This document shows positions 8,707 to 17,469 of a stretch of 64,000 bases of DNA, in pieces. Origin of the DNA: Opitutaceae bacterium (lineage in GTDB: Bacteria > Verrucomicrobiota > Verrucomicrobiia > Opitutales > Opitutaceae); contig JAHCAZ010000020.1 in NCBI GenBank assembly GCA_019634615.1, forward strand, positions 1 through 64,000, written 5' to 3'. The first letter of the stretch is position 1, and every line of letters starts with the position of its first letter. The position numbers were made by a program, and so were the translations under genes. The notes under the pieces are model-generated. The model was not told the DNA's origin. It did no database searches and worked only from the letters and a program-made list of their open reading frames with translations.

Positions 8707-10448
8707 TCACCGCGCGCATCAACCAGATCGAAGTCCAGGTTCCTGAGGGCACCTCCATCCTCGACGCCGCCCGGCGGGTCCAGGTGAAGATCCCCACGCT
8801 CTGCAAGCACAAGGACCTCCTCGCGACCGCCGCGTGCGGCATCTGCATCGTCCGCAACAAGGGCGGCAACAAGCTCATCCGCGCCTGCTGCACGCCCCTC
8901 GAGAACGGCATGGAGATCACCACCCATGACCGCGAGATCGTGGACGTGCGCCGGTCGACGCTGGAGCTCATCCTCTCCAACCACCCGCAGGCCTGCCTGA
9001 CCTGCGGCCGCAACGGCGAATGCGAGCTCCAGTCGCTCGCCGCGGACTTCAACATCCCGATGGAGTCCATCAAGCGGTACGTGAAGGACGTCCCCGCCGA
9101 CTGCTCGACCGGCTCGATCATCCTCGACTTCGTCAAGTGCATCAAGTGCGGCCGCTGCATCCAGGTCTGCCAGGAGGGCCAGAACGTCTGGGCCCTCTCG
9201 TTCCTCGACCGCGGCATCAACACCCGCATGGCCCCGGCCGGCGACATCACCCTCGCCGAGTCCCCCTGCGTGAAGTGCGGCCAGTGCTCCGCCCACTGCC
9301 CGACCGGCGCCATCGTCGAGAACGACGAGACCCCGGCCGTCTGGGAGGCCCTGCACGACAAGGAGAAGATCTGCGTCGTCCAGATCGCCCCGTCCGTCCG
9401 CGTCACCGTCGGCGAGGCCTTCGGGCTCCCGCCCGGCACCAACCTCACGAAGAAGATCTACGCCGCCCTCCGCCGCCTCGGCTTCCACGCCGTGTTCGAC
9501 ACCAACTTCTCGGCCGACGTCACCATCGTCGAGGAGGCCAGCGAGTTCATCGAGCGCTTCGTGCACAAGCGCGGGCCGCTCCCGCTCATCACCTCGTGCT
9601 GCCCGTCGTGGACCGACTTCATGGAAAAGCGGCACTACGACTTCATCGACAACTTCTCCACGGCCAAGTCGCCGCAGCAGATGCTCGGCGTCCTCGCCAA
9701 GACCTACTACGCGGAGAAGCTGAAGCTCGACCCGGCGAAGATCTTCATGGTCTCGATCATGCCCTGCACGGCCAAGAAGTACGAGCTGTCGCGCACCGAG
9801 GAGATGTTCGCCTCCGGCTACAAGGACGTGGACGTCGCCCTCACCACCCGCGAGCTGGCCCGCATGCTGAAGCAGTCCGGCATCGACTTCCTCAACCTTG
9901 CCGACGCCGAGCCCGACTCGATCCTCGGCGATTACACCGGCGCCGGCACGATCTTCGGCGCCACCGGCGGCGTCATGGAGGCCGCGCTCCGCACGGCCTA
10001 CTTCTACGCCACCGGCAAGAAGCTGGCCAAGGTGGAGGTCGAGGCCGTCCGCGGCCTCGACGGCGTGAAGGAGGGCGTGATCGACGTCGCCGGCACCAAG
10101 GTCCGCGTCGCCGTCGCCCACGGCCTCGCCAACGTCGAGACCGTCCTCGACCGCGTGCGCGAGGCCCGCAAGCGCGGCGAGGAGGCCCCGTACCACTTCA
10201 TCGAGGTCATGGCCTGCCCCGGCGGCTGCATCGGCGGCGGCGGCCAGCCCTACGGCGTCGACAACGAGCGGCGCAAGCTGCGCATCGCCGGCATCTACCA
10301 GGACGACCGCGACCGCACGCTCCGCCACTCGCACGAGAATCCCGAGGTCATCAAGCTCTACGACGAGTTCCTCGGCAAACCGCTCGGCTCCAAGGCGCAC
10401 GAGCTGCTTCACACTCGCTACACGGCCCGGCCGCTCTACAAGCGGTGA
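8703..10448 (+). CDS. hydA: [FeFe]-hydrogenase catalytic subunit HydA
   Basis: Catalyses H2 formation or oxidation at the H-cluster. This 581-residue protein starts at the ATG overlapping the hydB stop; the much longer open frame upstream is a shadow of hydB. Domains in order: N-terminal [2Fe-2S] (Cys34, 45, 48, 62/63), His-ligated [4Fe-4S] (His94, Cys98, 101, 107), two ferredoxin clusters (Cys146/149/152/156 and 189/192/195/199), then the H-cluster domain with all three signatures: TSCCPSW (298-304), MPCTAKKYE (353-361) and EVMACPGGCIGGGGQP (501-516). It is therefore a complete group A, NADH-linked type catalytic subunit. No maturation genes hydE/F/G are in the window, so they must lie elsewhere. 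Confidence 0.97.
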   Translation: MITARINQIEVQVPEGTSILDAARRVQVKIPTLCKHKDLLATAACGICIVRNKGGNKLIRACCTPLENGMEITTHDREIVDVRRSTLELILSNHPQACLTCGRNGECELQSLAADFNIPMESIKRYVKDVPADCSTGSIILDFVKCIKCGRCIQVCQEGQNVWALSFLDRGINTRMAPAGDITLAESPCVKCGQCSAHCPTGAIVENDETPAVWEALHDKEKICVVQIAPSVRVTVGEAFGLPPGTNLTKKIYAALRRLGFHAVFDTNFSADVTIVEEASEFIERFVHKRGPLPLITSCCPSWTDFMEKRHYDFIDNFSTAKSPQQMLGVLAKTYYAEKLKLDPAKIFMVSIMPCTAKKYELSRTEEMFASGYKDVDVALTTRELARMLKQSGIDFLNLADAEPDSILGDYTGAGTIFGATGGVMEAALRTAYFYATGKKLAKVEVEAVRGLDGVKEGVIDVAGTKVRVAVAHGLANVETVLDRVREARKRGEEAPYHFIEVMACPGGCIGGGGQPYGVDNERRKLRIAGIYQDDRDRTLRHSHENPEVIKLYDEFLGKPLGSKAHELLHTRYTARPLYKR

Positions 10449-10539
10449 GTCGCCTCACCGCCGATGTCCGGACGAAACCACCCCCCACCCGAGGGCGGCG
10501 CGCTTGCAACGCGCCCGCCCTGCCGCCGGGCACGTCTTC

Positions 10540-10603
10540 TGGTGGGAGCGAGCTTGCTCGCGACTTTGGCGTCGAACAGTCGCGAGCAAGCTCGCTCCCA
10601 CCA
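10540..10603. repeat. 26-bp perfect inverted repeat (GGGAGCGAGCTTGCTCGCGA family)
   Basis: The left arm 10540-10565 and right arm 10578-10603 are exact reverse complements of 26 bases around a 12-base spacer. Each arm contains an internal palindrome (CGAGCTTGCTCG). It sits just after hydA and directly before the TonB receptor start, with no T-run, so it could act as a transcript-end stem or a mobile palindromic unit. Only one copy is in this window. Confidence 0.92.
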
Positions 10604-10616
10604 TTCGATCCCGGCC

Positions 10617-12680
10617 GTGCTGCGTTCTTTGTGGCTAAGATTGCTTGCACTGGTTTTCGCGGCCAGTGCGTTCGCCGCCGAGACCGATCCTGAACTTTAC
10701 GTCCTCCCGCCGTGGACGATCGCGGAGCATGCCACCCGCCCGCAGCCGGCGGCGCGCACGGATTACTTTGCCTCCACCCTCGGCCCCGCGGCCGTCGTCA
10801 CCGCCGCCGACTGGGCCGACCGCAGCGTGGCCACGCTGGCCGAGGCCCTGCGCCACGCGCCCGGCGTGATGCTGCAGGAGAGCTTCGGCGGCTTCGAGCC
10901 GCCGCGCCTCTCGATCCGCGGTTCCGGCCTCGACAGCGCCCCCACGAGCCGCGGCGTCGCCCTGCTCGTCGACGGCCTGCCCCTCGCCCGCGCCGACGGT
11001 TCGTTTCACGCCGGGCTCTTCGACCCGCAGCTTTTCCCCCGCGTCGAGATCTTTCGCGGCACCCTGCACATGGCCCTCACGCCCGCCGTGCTCGGCGGCG
11101 TCCTCAATGCCGCGACGCTCGCGCCGACCGCCGCCCCGGCGCTGAGTCTCCGCGCCGAGGCCGGCGACTTCGGCTACCAGCGCGCCCAGCTCACCGCGAC
11201 CGGCGCCACGCCGGCGCAGGCCGCCCTGTCCCACCAATCCGCCGACGGCTGGCGCGCACACAGCGCCCAGCGGCGCACCGCCCTCCAGGTCGCCGCCCAC
11301 CGCCCGCTTGGCGCCCGGTCCCAGCTGGAAGCCTCCGTCTATGCCGCCACCGCCGATTACGAGGTGCCCGGCCCCTTGACCCTCGCCGACGCCCAGGCCG
11401 CGCCGCGCTCCGTTTCCGCTGCCGTCCGCCGCGACCAACCGCACCGGGATTCGACCCTCGTGCGCGCCGCAGCCCAGTTCAAGTCCGGCGGCCCGGACGG
11501 CGAAACCGCGGTCGGCTTCGCCGCGCTGAGGTTGACGGACACGTTCTTCCAGCTCCAGCCGAACGGCGTCACCGATCTCACCGCCACGGCCTTCTCCGGC
11601 CACGCCACCTGGGCGCACCGCGTGGACTCCGGCGGTTTCGGCCACCAGCTGCTGGCGCGCGTGATCGTCACCACCGGAACCGACGACGTGGAGCGCATCC
11701 TGAACAGCCTCGCGCAGCGCGGCGCGCCCTTCGGGGCCTACCGCGCCCGCGCCACCACGGTGGCGTTCAATGCCGAGGACGTCGTCTGGCTGCGACCCAA
11801 CCTCGCGCTGGGCCTCGGCTGCACCGCGCTGACCGGCGAGCGCGACATCGCAGGCCGGGCCCCCAGCCCGCTGCTGCAGCACGCGCTCGACTTCGACGAC
11901 CTCTCGCCGCGCGCCGCGCTCCTCTGGTCGCCGGCCGGGCAGGTCTCGTTTCATGCCGCGGTCTCCCGCGGCCTCGAGCCGCCGGTGTTCGACGATCTCG
12001 TCGTCGTGCAGGGCAGCCATCCCAACCTCACCCTCGCCCTGCGCCCGCTCAAACCTCAGTCGGCCGTCACGGTCGAGGCGGGCGCTAACGGTACCGCCGG
12101 CGCCTTCGACTGGAGCGTGACCGTTTACCAAGCCGAGTGGCGCAACGAGATCCTCCGGCTGGCCGACGTCGCGGGTCTGCCGCGCGGCGCGGTCAACGCC
12201 AGCCCCACGCGCCACGCCGGCGTCGAGGCGTCGCTGCGCTGGCACATCCTCACCGGCGCCGATCGACTCACCCTCACCGCCACCGGGACTTCGGGGCGTT
12301 TCCATTTCAAGGACGATCCGGTTTACGGCCGCAACCGCCTCGCCGGCGCCCCGCCGCACACGGGCGCCACGGAACTACGCTATGAAAACTGGCGACACTG
12401 GTATGCGGCCGCCGAGTCGACCTGGGTGGCGGGACCCATTCCCGTGGATCACGCCGGTCGCCTCACCTACGGCGGCCACGCGCTGCTTAACCTGCGCGCC
12501 GGCTGGCGGTTCACGCCGCGTTGCCACGCCTTCGTCGCGGTCCGCAACGTCCTCGACCGCCGCCACCTCGCGAGCACCGCCGGCGTCCTCGACCTTGCGC
12601 GCAATCCGGCCGCCACCAGCATCTTCCTGCCCGGCCCCGGCCGGACCTTCACCCTCGGCCTCGAATGGAAATTCTTTTAG
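10617..12680 (+). CDS. TonB-dependent outer-membrane receptor
   Basis: A 687-residue receptor that imports a ligand, such as a siderophore, cobalamin or carbohydrate, using TonB energy. The GTG start chosen gives a signal peptide (VLRSLWLRLLALVFAASAFA); earlier in-frame starts lie inside or before the 26-bp inverted repeat and would add a non-signal sequence. The plug domain is visible at about 40-190 (TLAEALRHAPGVML, LSIRGSGLDS, VALLVDGLPLARADG, RVEIFRGTLHMAL), followed by a beta-barrel that ends in LEWKFF with terminal Phe. The predicted N-terminus has no carboxypeptidase-like extension, unlike SusC types. The ligand cannot be inferred, and no transport partner gene is adjacent. Confidence 0.88.
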   Translation: MLRSLWLRLLALVFAASAFAAETDPELYVLPPWTIAEHATRPQPAARTDYFASTLGPAAVVTAADWADRSVATLAEALRHAPGVMLQESFGGFEPPRLSIRGSGLDSAPTSRGVALLVDGLPLARADGSFHAGLFDPQLFPRVEIFRGTLHMALTPAVLGGVLNAATLAPTAAPALSLRAEAGDFGYQRAQLTATGATPAQAALSHQSADGWRAHSAQRRTALQVAAHRPLGARSQLEASVYAATADYEVPGPLTLADAQAAPRSVSAAVRRDQPHRDSTLVRAAAQFKSGGPDGETAVGFAALRLTDTFFQLQPNGVTDLTATAFSGHATWAHRVDSGGFGHQLLARVIVTTGTDDVERILNSLAQRGAPFGAYRARATTVAFNAEDVVWLRPNLALGLGCTALTGERDIAGRAPSPLLQHALDFDDLSPRAALLWSPAGQVSFHAAVSRGLEPPVFDDLVVVQGSHPNLTLALRPLKPQSAVTVEAGANGTAGAFDWSVTVYQAEWRNEILRLADVAGLPRGAVNASPTRHAGVEASLRWHILTGADRLTLTATGTSGRFHFKDDPVYGRNRLAGAPPHTGATELRYENWRHWYAAAESTWVAGPIPVDHAGRLTYGGHALLNLRAGWRFTPRCHAFVAVRNVLDRRHLASTAGVLDLARNPAATSIFLPGPGRTFTLGLEWKFF

Positions 12681-12836
12681 CCACAGATTGGGCGAATGAA
12701 GCTTTGTTGGATGGCCACAAAAGGCACAAGAGGCTCAGAAAATGGCGTTCTGATTTTGTGCCTTTTGCGCCTTTTGTGGCTATCCTGGCTGGTCTCATTC
12801 GCCTGATCCGTGTCATCCGTGAAATCCGTAGTTAAA
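12681..12836. repeat. Nested inverted repeat of the GGCCACAAAAGGC / ATCCGTGAAATCC families
   Basis: The outer arms GGCGAATGA (12691-12699) and TCATTCGCC (12795-12803) enclose inner arms GGCCACAAAAGGCACAAG (from 12713) and a complementary TTTTGTGCC...CTTTTGTGGC stretch (12754-12780). The right flank holds GATCCGTGTCATCCGTGAAA, a word shared with the elements at about 49028 and 59607. It directly follows the TonB receptor stop codon and fills the gap to the next gene. Confidence 0.88.
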
Positions 12837-12859
12837 GATTACGCAGAGCTCGCTCCAAC

Positions 12860-13741
12860 ATGATCGGCGCACTCGGCACGCTGCTTTTCTTTGCGGTTAC
12901 GCCGGTCTTTGCCCGGCGGGCGGCGGTGCTGCTGGGGAGCCTGCGGGCGAATTTCTGGCGGTTGCTGGTCGCGACCGTGCTGCTCGGGGTTTGGGCGCAC
13001 CTAGCTGGGCGCGGGACAGGCGGGGCGGCGTTTGGGTGGTTTTTCGTCGGCGGCGTGGTCGGTTTCGGCATTGGCGGCGTGGCGATGTTCCAGTCGCTGC
13101 CGCGCCTCGGCTCGAATCTCTCGACCCTGATCGTGCAGTGCGGCTCCGCCGTCGTCGCCGCAGGCGTCGAATGGCAATGGCTCGGCACGCGGCTCTCCGC
13201 GGCCCAACTCGTTTGCGTCGCCCTCACGCTCGCCGGCATTGTCATCGGTCTCCTGCCCCGCAGCCTGCCGCGGGTTTCCCCGGCGGAATGGGCCGCGGGC
13301 CTCGCCTGGGCGGTGCTTTCCGCGGCCGGACAGGGCGTGGGCGCGGTCATCAGCCGCAAGGCCTTCGCCACCGCCGCCGCTTTCGGCGAGACGATGGACC
13401 CCGGCACGGCCGCGTACCAGCGGGCCTTGGGCGGACTGCTCGTCGCCGCGGTGGTCGTGATCGTTTTCGTGCGGCGCGGCCCCGCCCCGCCGAGCGCGGC
13501 TCCAGCCGCCTGGCCTTGGGTGACGGCCAACGCGCTGACCGGCCCGGTCCTCGGGGTGGCGTGTTTCCAGTGGGCCCTGCGCAGCACCCCCGCCGGCATC
13601 GTGCAGCCGATCGTCGCCGCGGCGCCGCTGCTCACGATCCCCTTCGCCGCGTGGCTCGAGGGCTCGCGGCCGCGGGGCATGTATTATGTCGGCGCGGCCC
13701 TGGCCGTGGCGGGTGTGGCGGGGCTGTTCGTCTGGCGCTGA
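12860..13741 (+). CDS. DMT-superfamily (EamA-type) transporter
   Basis: A 293-residue inner-membrane protein with about ten hydrophobic helices arranged as two EamA-like halves (helices from residue 1 to about 130, then 150-290). Glycine-rich FVGGVVGFGIGGVAMFQSL and the C-terminal ALRSTPAGIVQPIVAAAPLL are typical of the family. It probably exports a small metabolite. Starting at ATG 12860 puts the first helix at the N-terminus. Neighbours on the same strand give no substrate hint. Confidence 0.85.
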   Translation: MIGALGTLLFFAVTPVFARRAAVLLGSLRANFWRLLVATVLLGVWAHLAGRGTGGAAFGWFFVGGVVGFGIGGVAMFQSLPRLGSNLSTLIVQCGSAVVAAGVEWQWLGTRLSAAQLVCVALTLAGIVIGLLPRSLPRVSPAEWAAGLAWAVLSAAGQGVGAVISRKAFATAAAFGETMDPGTAAYQRALGGLLVAAVVVIVFVRRGPAPPSAAPAAWPWVTANALTGPVLGVACFQWALRSTPAGIVQPIVAAAPLLTIPFAAWLEGSRPRGMYYVGAALAVAGVAGLFVWR

Positions 13742-13816
13742 GCGGGCACGGCCCACGGACTCAGACAGCCCTTTCCCGCAGTTGCATGCGCCGCGCCTCT
13801 CCGTCAGGCTGGCGCC

Positions 13817-14806
13817 ATGCAATACCGCCCGTTTGGCAAACACGCTTTCAAGTGCTCGGAAATCGGCTTCGGCGCCTGGGCCATTGGCGGCGCTTGGGGC
13901 GCCCAGGCGGACACCGACTCGCTCGCGGCGCTGCATCGCGCGCTCGACCTCGGGTGCAATTTCGTCGACACCGCCGCCGGCTACGGCAACGGCCGCAGCG
14001 AGCGTCTCATCGGCCAGGTGCTGCGCGAGCGGCAAGCCGCCGGAAGAAAAGAAAACATCTTTGTCGCCACCAAGACCCCGCCGACCGCCGGCCAGTGGCC
14101 GCCCTCGCCGTATGACCGGGCCGAGGAGCGCTACCCCGAGGCGTACCTCCGCGCCAACCTCGCCGAGCGCCTGGCCTGCCTCGGGACCGACAAGCTCGAC
14201 CTGCTCCAACTCCACACCTGGACGCGCGCCTGGAACCGCAATCCCACGCCGTTCAAGATCCTGCGCGAGCTGCAAAAGGAGGGTAAGATCGGCCTCATCG
14301 GCGTCTCCACGCCCGAGCACGACCAGAACAGCGTGATCGACCTGATGCGCGGCGGCTGGGTCGACAGCGTGCAGGTGATCTACAATCTCTTCGAGCAGGA
14401 GCCGGCCGCGGAGCTGCTCGACGTCGCCCAGGAGTGCGGCGTCGGCATCATCGTCCGCGTCGCCTTCGACGAGGGCGCGCTCACCGGCAAATTCACCGTG
14501 CTGACCAAGTTCGCCCACGACGATTTCCGCAGCGCGTATTTCTCCGGCGACCGCCTGTCGCGCACGGTGGTCCGCACCGAGAAGATCCGCCACGACCTCG
14601 AGCACACCGGCTACACCCTGCCGCAGGCCGCGCTCAAGTGGGTGCTCGCCCACCCGGCCGTCTCGACGGTGATCCCGGGCATCCGCAACGTCGCCCAGGC
14701 CGAGGCCAACTGCGGCGTGAGCGACCTGCCGGCGATGCCCACGGAGCTGGTCGAGAAGCTGCGCCGGCACAACTGGCGGCGCGCATTCTGGTACGGCGGA
14801 AAGTAG
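13817..14806 (+). CDS. Aldo/keto reductase
   Basis: NAD(P)H-dependent oxidoreductase with a TIM-barrel fold, 329 residues. Catalytic residues appear in order: FVDTAAGYGNGRSE (Asp and Tyr), FVATKTPP (Lys) and LLQLHTW (His). The C-terminal cofactor region reads STVIPGIRNVAQAEAN. It belongs to the group often annotated as aldo/keto reductase or oxidoreductase of sugar metabolism. It faces the convergent SDR/enolase pair across a 43-base gap. Substrate unknown. Confidence 0.93.
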   Translation: MQYRPFGKHAFKCSEIGFGAWAIGGAWGAQADTDSLAALHRALDLGCNFVDTAAGYGNGRSERLIGQVLRERQAAGRKENIFVATKTPPTAGQWPPSPYDRAEERYPEAYLRANLAERLACLGTDKLDLLQLHTWTRAWNRNPTPFKILRELQKEGKIGLIGVSTPEHDQNSVIDLMRGGWVDSVQVIYNLFEQEPAAELLDVAQECGVGIIVRVAFDEGALTGKFTVLTKFAHDDFRSAYFSGDRLSRTVVRTEKIRHDLEHTGYTLPQAALKWVLAHPAVSTVIPGIRNVAQAEANCGVSDLPAMPTELVEKLRRHNWRRAFWYGGK

Positions 14807-14849
14807 GCGGCCGCCGCTGGATGCGGCCGAACGCCGGCCCCGCCGGCGG

Positions 14850-15668
14850 TCACGCGTATCCGTCCGTCTTCAGCCGCGCGGTCTGCACGTCGCGCGACAT
14901 GAGCGGGTGCAGCACGCCGCCGTCGACCGTGAGGCACTGGCCGCTGATGCCGCCGCCGGCCTGGCTGAGCAGCAGGCACAGCGGACCGAGCAGGTCCGCC
15001 GCGGTGAGGCGGCGGGTGACGGACTGCCAGGCGGCGAGAACGTTTTCCGCCTCGATCGTGCCCGCCTCCTTCTCGACCTGGATCGCGCCCGGCAAAATGC
15101 AATTCACGGTGATACCCGAGCCCTGCAACTCGTGCGCCAGGGCCCGCGTGAGACCGTTGAGGGCACCCTTCGACGACGCGTAGGCCGTCATGTAGGAGCC
15201 GCCGAGCTCGCTGACAATCGAGCCGGTAAAGATGATGCGACCCTGCGGACTACGCCGCAGGAGCGGCAGCAGGTGCTGCGTCAGCGTGACCGCGGATTTC
15301 AGGTTCACCTGCCACACGACGTCCCACGGGGCGGGCGCGATCTTCCCGAACTCGTGCCGCGGATCGATGGCCGCGTTGTGCAGCACCGCATCCACCGGTA
15401 CGCCGGCCGCCACAATGGCGCGACCGGTGGCATCCACCGCCGCGGCATCGGCCAGGTCGCACTCGAAGAACCGCAGTCGGGACTCATCGACGTCCAGCTC
15501 GCGGCGAATGGCGGCGAGTTTCTCGCGCCCGCGGCTCACGGCGATCAGGTTCAGGCCCTGTCCGAGGAGGCCCGGCAGCAAGGCGCGGCCGATCCCGCGG
15601 GTGACGCCGGTGAGGACGAGGGTTTTCCCGGCGAGGTCGTGAAACTGGAAGGGAGCGGCGGCGTTCAT
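14850..15668 (-). CDS. Short-chain dehydrogenase/reductase (SDR)
   Basis: A 272-residue classical SDR. It has TGVTRGIG for cofactor binding (about 18-25), LHNAA, catalytic Ser in FTGSIVSELGG, YASSK (Tyr-x3-Lys) and a C-terminal GQCLTVDGGVLHPL. The ATG at 15668 overlaps the stop codon of the upstream enolase-superfamily gene (ATGA), so translation is coupled; an upstream in-frame Met lies inside that gene and was rejected. Together they probably form a sugar-acid or hydroxy-acid pathway step, SDR oxidising and the partner dehydrating. Confidence 0.92.
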   Translation of the reverse strand: MNAAAPFQFHDLAGKTLVLTGVTRGIGRALLPGLLGQGLNLIAVSRGREKLAAIRRELDVDESRLRFFECDLADAAAVDATGRAIVAAGVPVDAVLHNAAIDPRHEFGKIAPAPWDVVWQVNLKSAVTLTQHLLPLLRRSPQGRIIFTGSIVSELGGSYMTAYASSKGALNGLTRALAHELQGSGITVNCILPGAIQVEKEAGTIEAENVLAAWQSVTRRLTAADLLGPLCLLLSQAGGGISGQCLTVDGGVLHPLMSRDVQTARLKTDGYA

Positions 15669-16858
15669 AGGCGGCTGACGCGCACCTCGCGCGGCGACTG
15701 GAACCATTGGTCCTGCCAGGCGGCGCCGAGTCCCGGACCCTCCGGCGCGGCGATGCGACCCTGCTGCACGGCGGGCACGGCCGTGACCAGCTCGGGATAG
15801 GTGAGGCGGAGAAGCAGGCGCACCGTCTCCTGCCAGGCGACGTTGGCGCGGGCCACGCCGACATGGATGCCGGCGAGCAATGTCAGCGGTCCCGTGCAGT
15901 CGTGCATCATCACCGGCACGTTGAAGGCCTGGGCGAAATCCGCGATCCGCAGCGTCTGCGAAATGCCGCCGACCCAGGTCGGGTCGATCATGATGTAGTC
16001 GGCCGCCTGCTGTTGGAGCACGAGGCGGTAATCTTCACTGCTGATGAGCATCTCACTGACGGCGAGCGGCAGGCCGCAGCGCACGCGGAAATCACGGATG
16101 GTATCCACGCAGTCGGGCCGGATCACGTCCTCGAGGCACAGGGGATTCACCTCGCGCATCGCGTCGGCGATGCGCAGGGCCATCGGCAGCTGGAAAAACC
16201 CGTGGCCATCGACGATCAGCTCGAGCGCGTTGCCGGCGGCGGCGCGCAACGCGCGGAAGGGCTTCATGCCTTCCTCGAGGTCGGGCAGGTTGACGTAGAC
16301 GTTGCCGTTCGGCTTGTGCGCGGCGAGGTCGAAGGGCCACAGCTTCGCGCCGCCGATGCCGTCCTTGACCAGTTCGCGGGCGAAGGCGGCGGGCTCGTGG
16401 ATGGCGTTCCAGTAATCGTTGAGGGGTTCGGGCACGCCCATGCGCCCGTAGCCCGGCCAGGAGCCGCCGACCGCCGGGGGCTGGCCGCGGCCGTAGCCGG
16501 TGCTGTGGTAGATGCGGACGCCGTCCTGCGTGCGGCCGCCGAGGAGTTGCCAGACGGGCTGGTGGCAGGCCTGGCCCTTGAGGTCCCAAAGCGCGAGGTC
16601 CACGGCGGAGAGGGCGCGGAGCTCGGTGCCGCGGGCGCCGAAATTCGTGGCGCGCTCGTAGAGGAAACGCCAGTGGCCCTCGGTCGCGAGGGCATCGGCC
16701 CCGAGGAGGCGCGGCGCCATCCAGTCGTGGATCACCGCGGCCACCGCCGAGGGGATGTAGTAGCTCTCGCCGCAACCGACGAGGCCCGCGTCGGTATGAA
16801 TCCGGCACGCCAGCAGGCCGGCGGCGGGCTCCGTGGTCTCGATCCGGGTGATTTTCAT
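15665..16858 (-). CDS. Mandelate racemase/muconate lactonizing enzyme family protein (sugar-acid dehydratase-like)
   Basis: Enolase-superfamily enzyme of 397 residues. A capping domain (about 1-130) is followed by a barrel with the catalytic KLWPFD lysine strand, metal ligands in ELIVDGHGF (Asp), CLEDVIRPD (Glu) and LAVSEMLIS (Glu), then MIDPTWVGGISQ and VMMHDCTGP, the His-containing end of the barrel. This pattern fits acid-sugar dehydratases; the exact sugar acid is not readable. It is the first gene of a coupled pair with the SDR and starts just before a repeat-filled gap. Confidence 0.88.
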   Translation of the reverse strand: MKITRIETTEPAAGLLACRIHTDAGLVGCGESYYIPSAVAAVIHDWMAPRLLGADALATEGHWRFLYERATNFGARGTELRALSAVDLALWDLKGQACHQPVWQLLGGRTQDGVRIYHSTGYGRGQPPAVGGSWPGYGRMGVPEPLNDYWNAIHEPAAFARELVKDGIGGAKLWPFDLAAHKPNGNVYVNLPDLEEGMKPFRALRAAAGNALELIVDGHGFFQLPMALRIADAMREVNPLCLEDVIRPDCVDTIRDFRVRCGLPLAVSEMLISSEDYRLVLQQQAADYIMIDPTWVGGISQTLRIADFAQAFNVPVMMHDCTGPLTLLAGIHVGVARANVAWQETVRLLLRLTYPELVTAVPAVQQGRIAAPEGPGLGAAWQDQWFQSPREVRVSRL

Positions 16859-16923
16859 GGGGCGGGTCGAGTTACGCCCAAGCGCCCGGCGCTGGCAAGC
16901 GCAGGGCAGCGCTGCGCGCCGGA

Positions 16924-17001
16924 AGATCGGAGTTCGGAGATGGGAGATCGAATACCGACGCAGTTCGATCTCCGATCTGCGAACTGCGATCTGCGATCTC
17001 C
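16924..17001. repeat. Inverted repeat of GATCTCCGATCTGC-type words
   Basis: The left arm (16924-16952, AGATCGGAGTTCGGAGATG and on) faces a right arm (16964-17001) built from TCGATCTCCGATCTGCGAAC and a repeat of CTGCGATCTGCGATCTCC. The arms are imperfect complements and the right arm repeats its own unit. It is in the gap between the enolase-superfamily gene and the next plus-strand gene, so it may form a hairpin in either divergent transcript leader. Confidence 0.82.
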
Positions 17002-17054
17002 GTCGCGCCCCGTTCTGCCTTGGCGCAGCCCCACCGTTCCGCGAGACTGCACCG

Positions 17055-17423
17055 ATGCCGCTGCTGCTGTTCCTCGCCCCGTTGTTCGTGGTCTTTGAGC
17101 TCTGGCAGCTCGTGATCAGCGAGCGCTACGTCGGCATCAAGCAGATTGAGCGCAACGGCGACCCGCGGGCGCTCGGGCTGCACGAGTTCACGGCCTTCGC
17201 GTGGAGCATGATGATCATCAGTTACTGGATCTGGATGGCGGCGCTCCTGTTCCTGCGCTTCGGCCGCGTGCACGGGTTGTGCCTCCTGTTGGTCTCCGTC
17301 ATCGGCTATGTGCTGCGGCGCAACTGCGGCCTCAAGTGGGTCCTGGTCGTCCTGACGTTCGAGGGCGCCCTGCGGGTCGGGCTCCTGCTCTCCCTCTGCG
17401 TTTACGTCTGGCGGCGCCTGTAA
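17055..17423 (+). CDS. Small integral membrane protein, unknown function
   Basis: A 122-residue protein with four likely membrane helices (about 3-20, 48-68, 72-90, 95-115) and a charged loop SERYVGIKQIERNGDPRALG after the first helix. It starts with MPLLLFLAPLF; the longer frame upstream runs through the repeat region and was rejected. I do not recognise the family. It precedes a lipoprotein gene by 46 bases on the same strand. Confidence 0.68.
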   Translation: MPLLLFLAPLFVVFELWQLVISERYVGIKQIERNGDPRALGLHEFTAFAWSMMIISYWIWMAALLFLRFGRVHGLCLLLVSVIGYVLRRNCGLKWVLVVLTFEGALRVGLLLSLCVYVWRRL

Positions 17424-17469
17424 CCCCGGTCGGAACGGACGGGGCTCGCACCGGTCCACCCTGTCAGCC

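Noticed and set aside
8628..10412. A 594-codon open frame antisense to hydA
   Set aside because: It is a mirror of GC-rich codon use; residues are repetitive acidic/Ala/Gly/Val, no motif, and the sense frame is a clear hydrogenase.
10464..10616. Longer N-terminus for the TonB receptor
   Set aside because: It would translate through the 26-bp inverted repeat and lacks a signal peptide at the new start.
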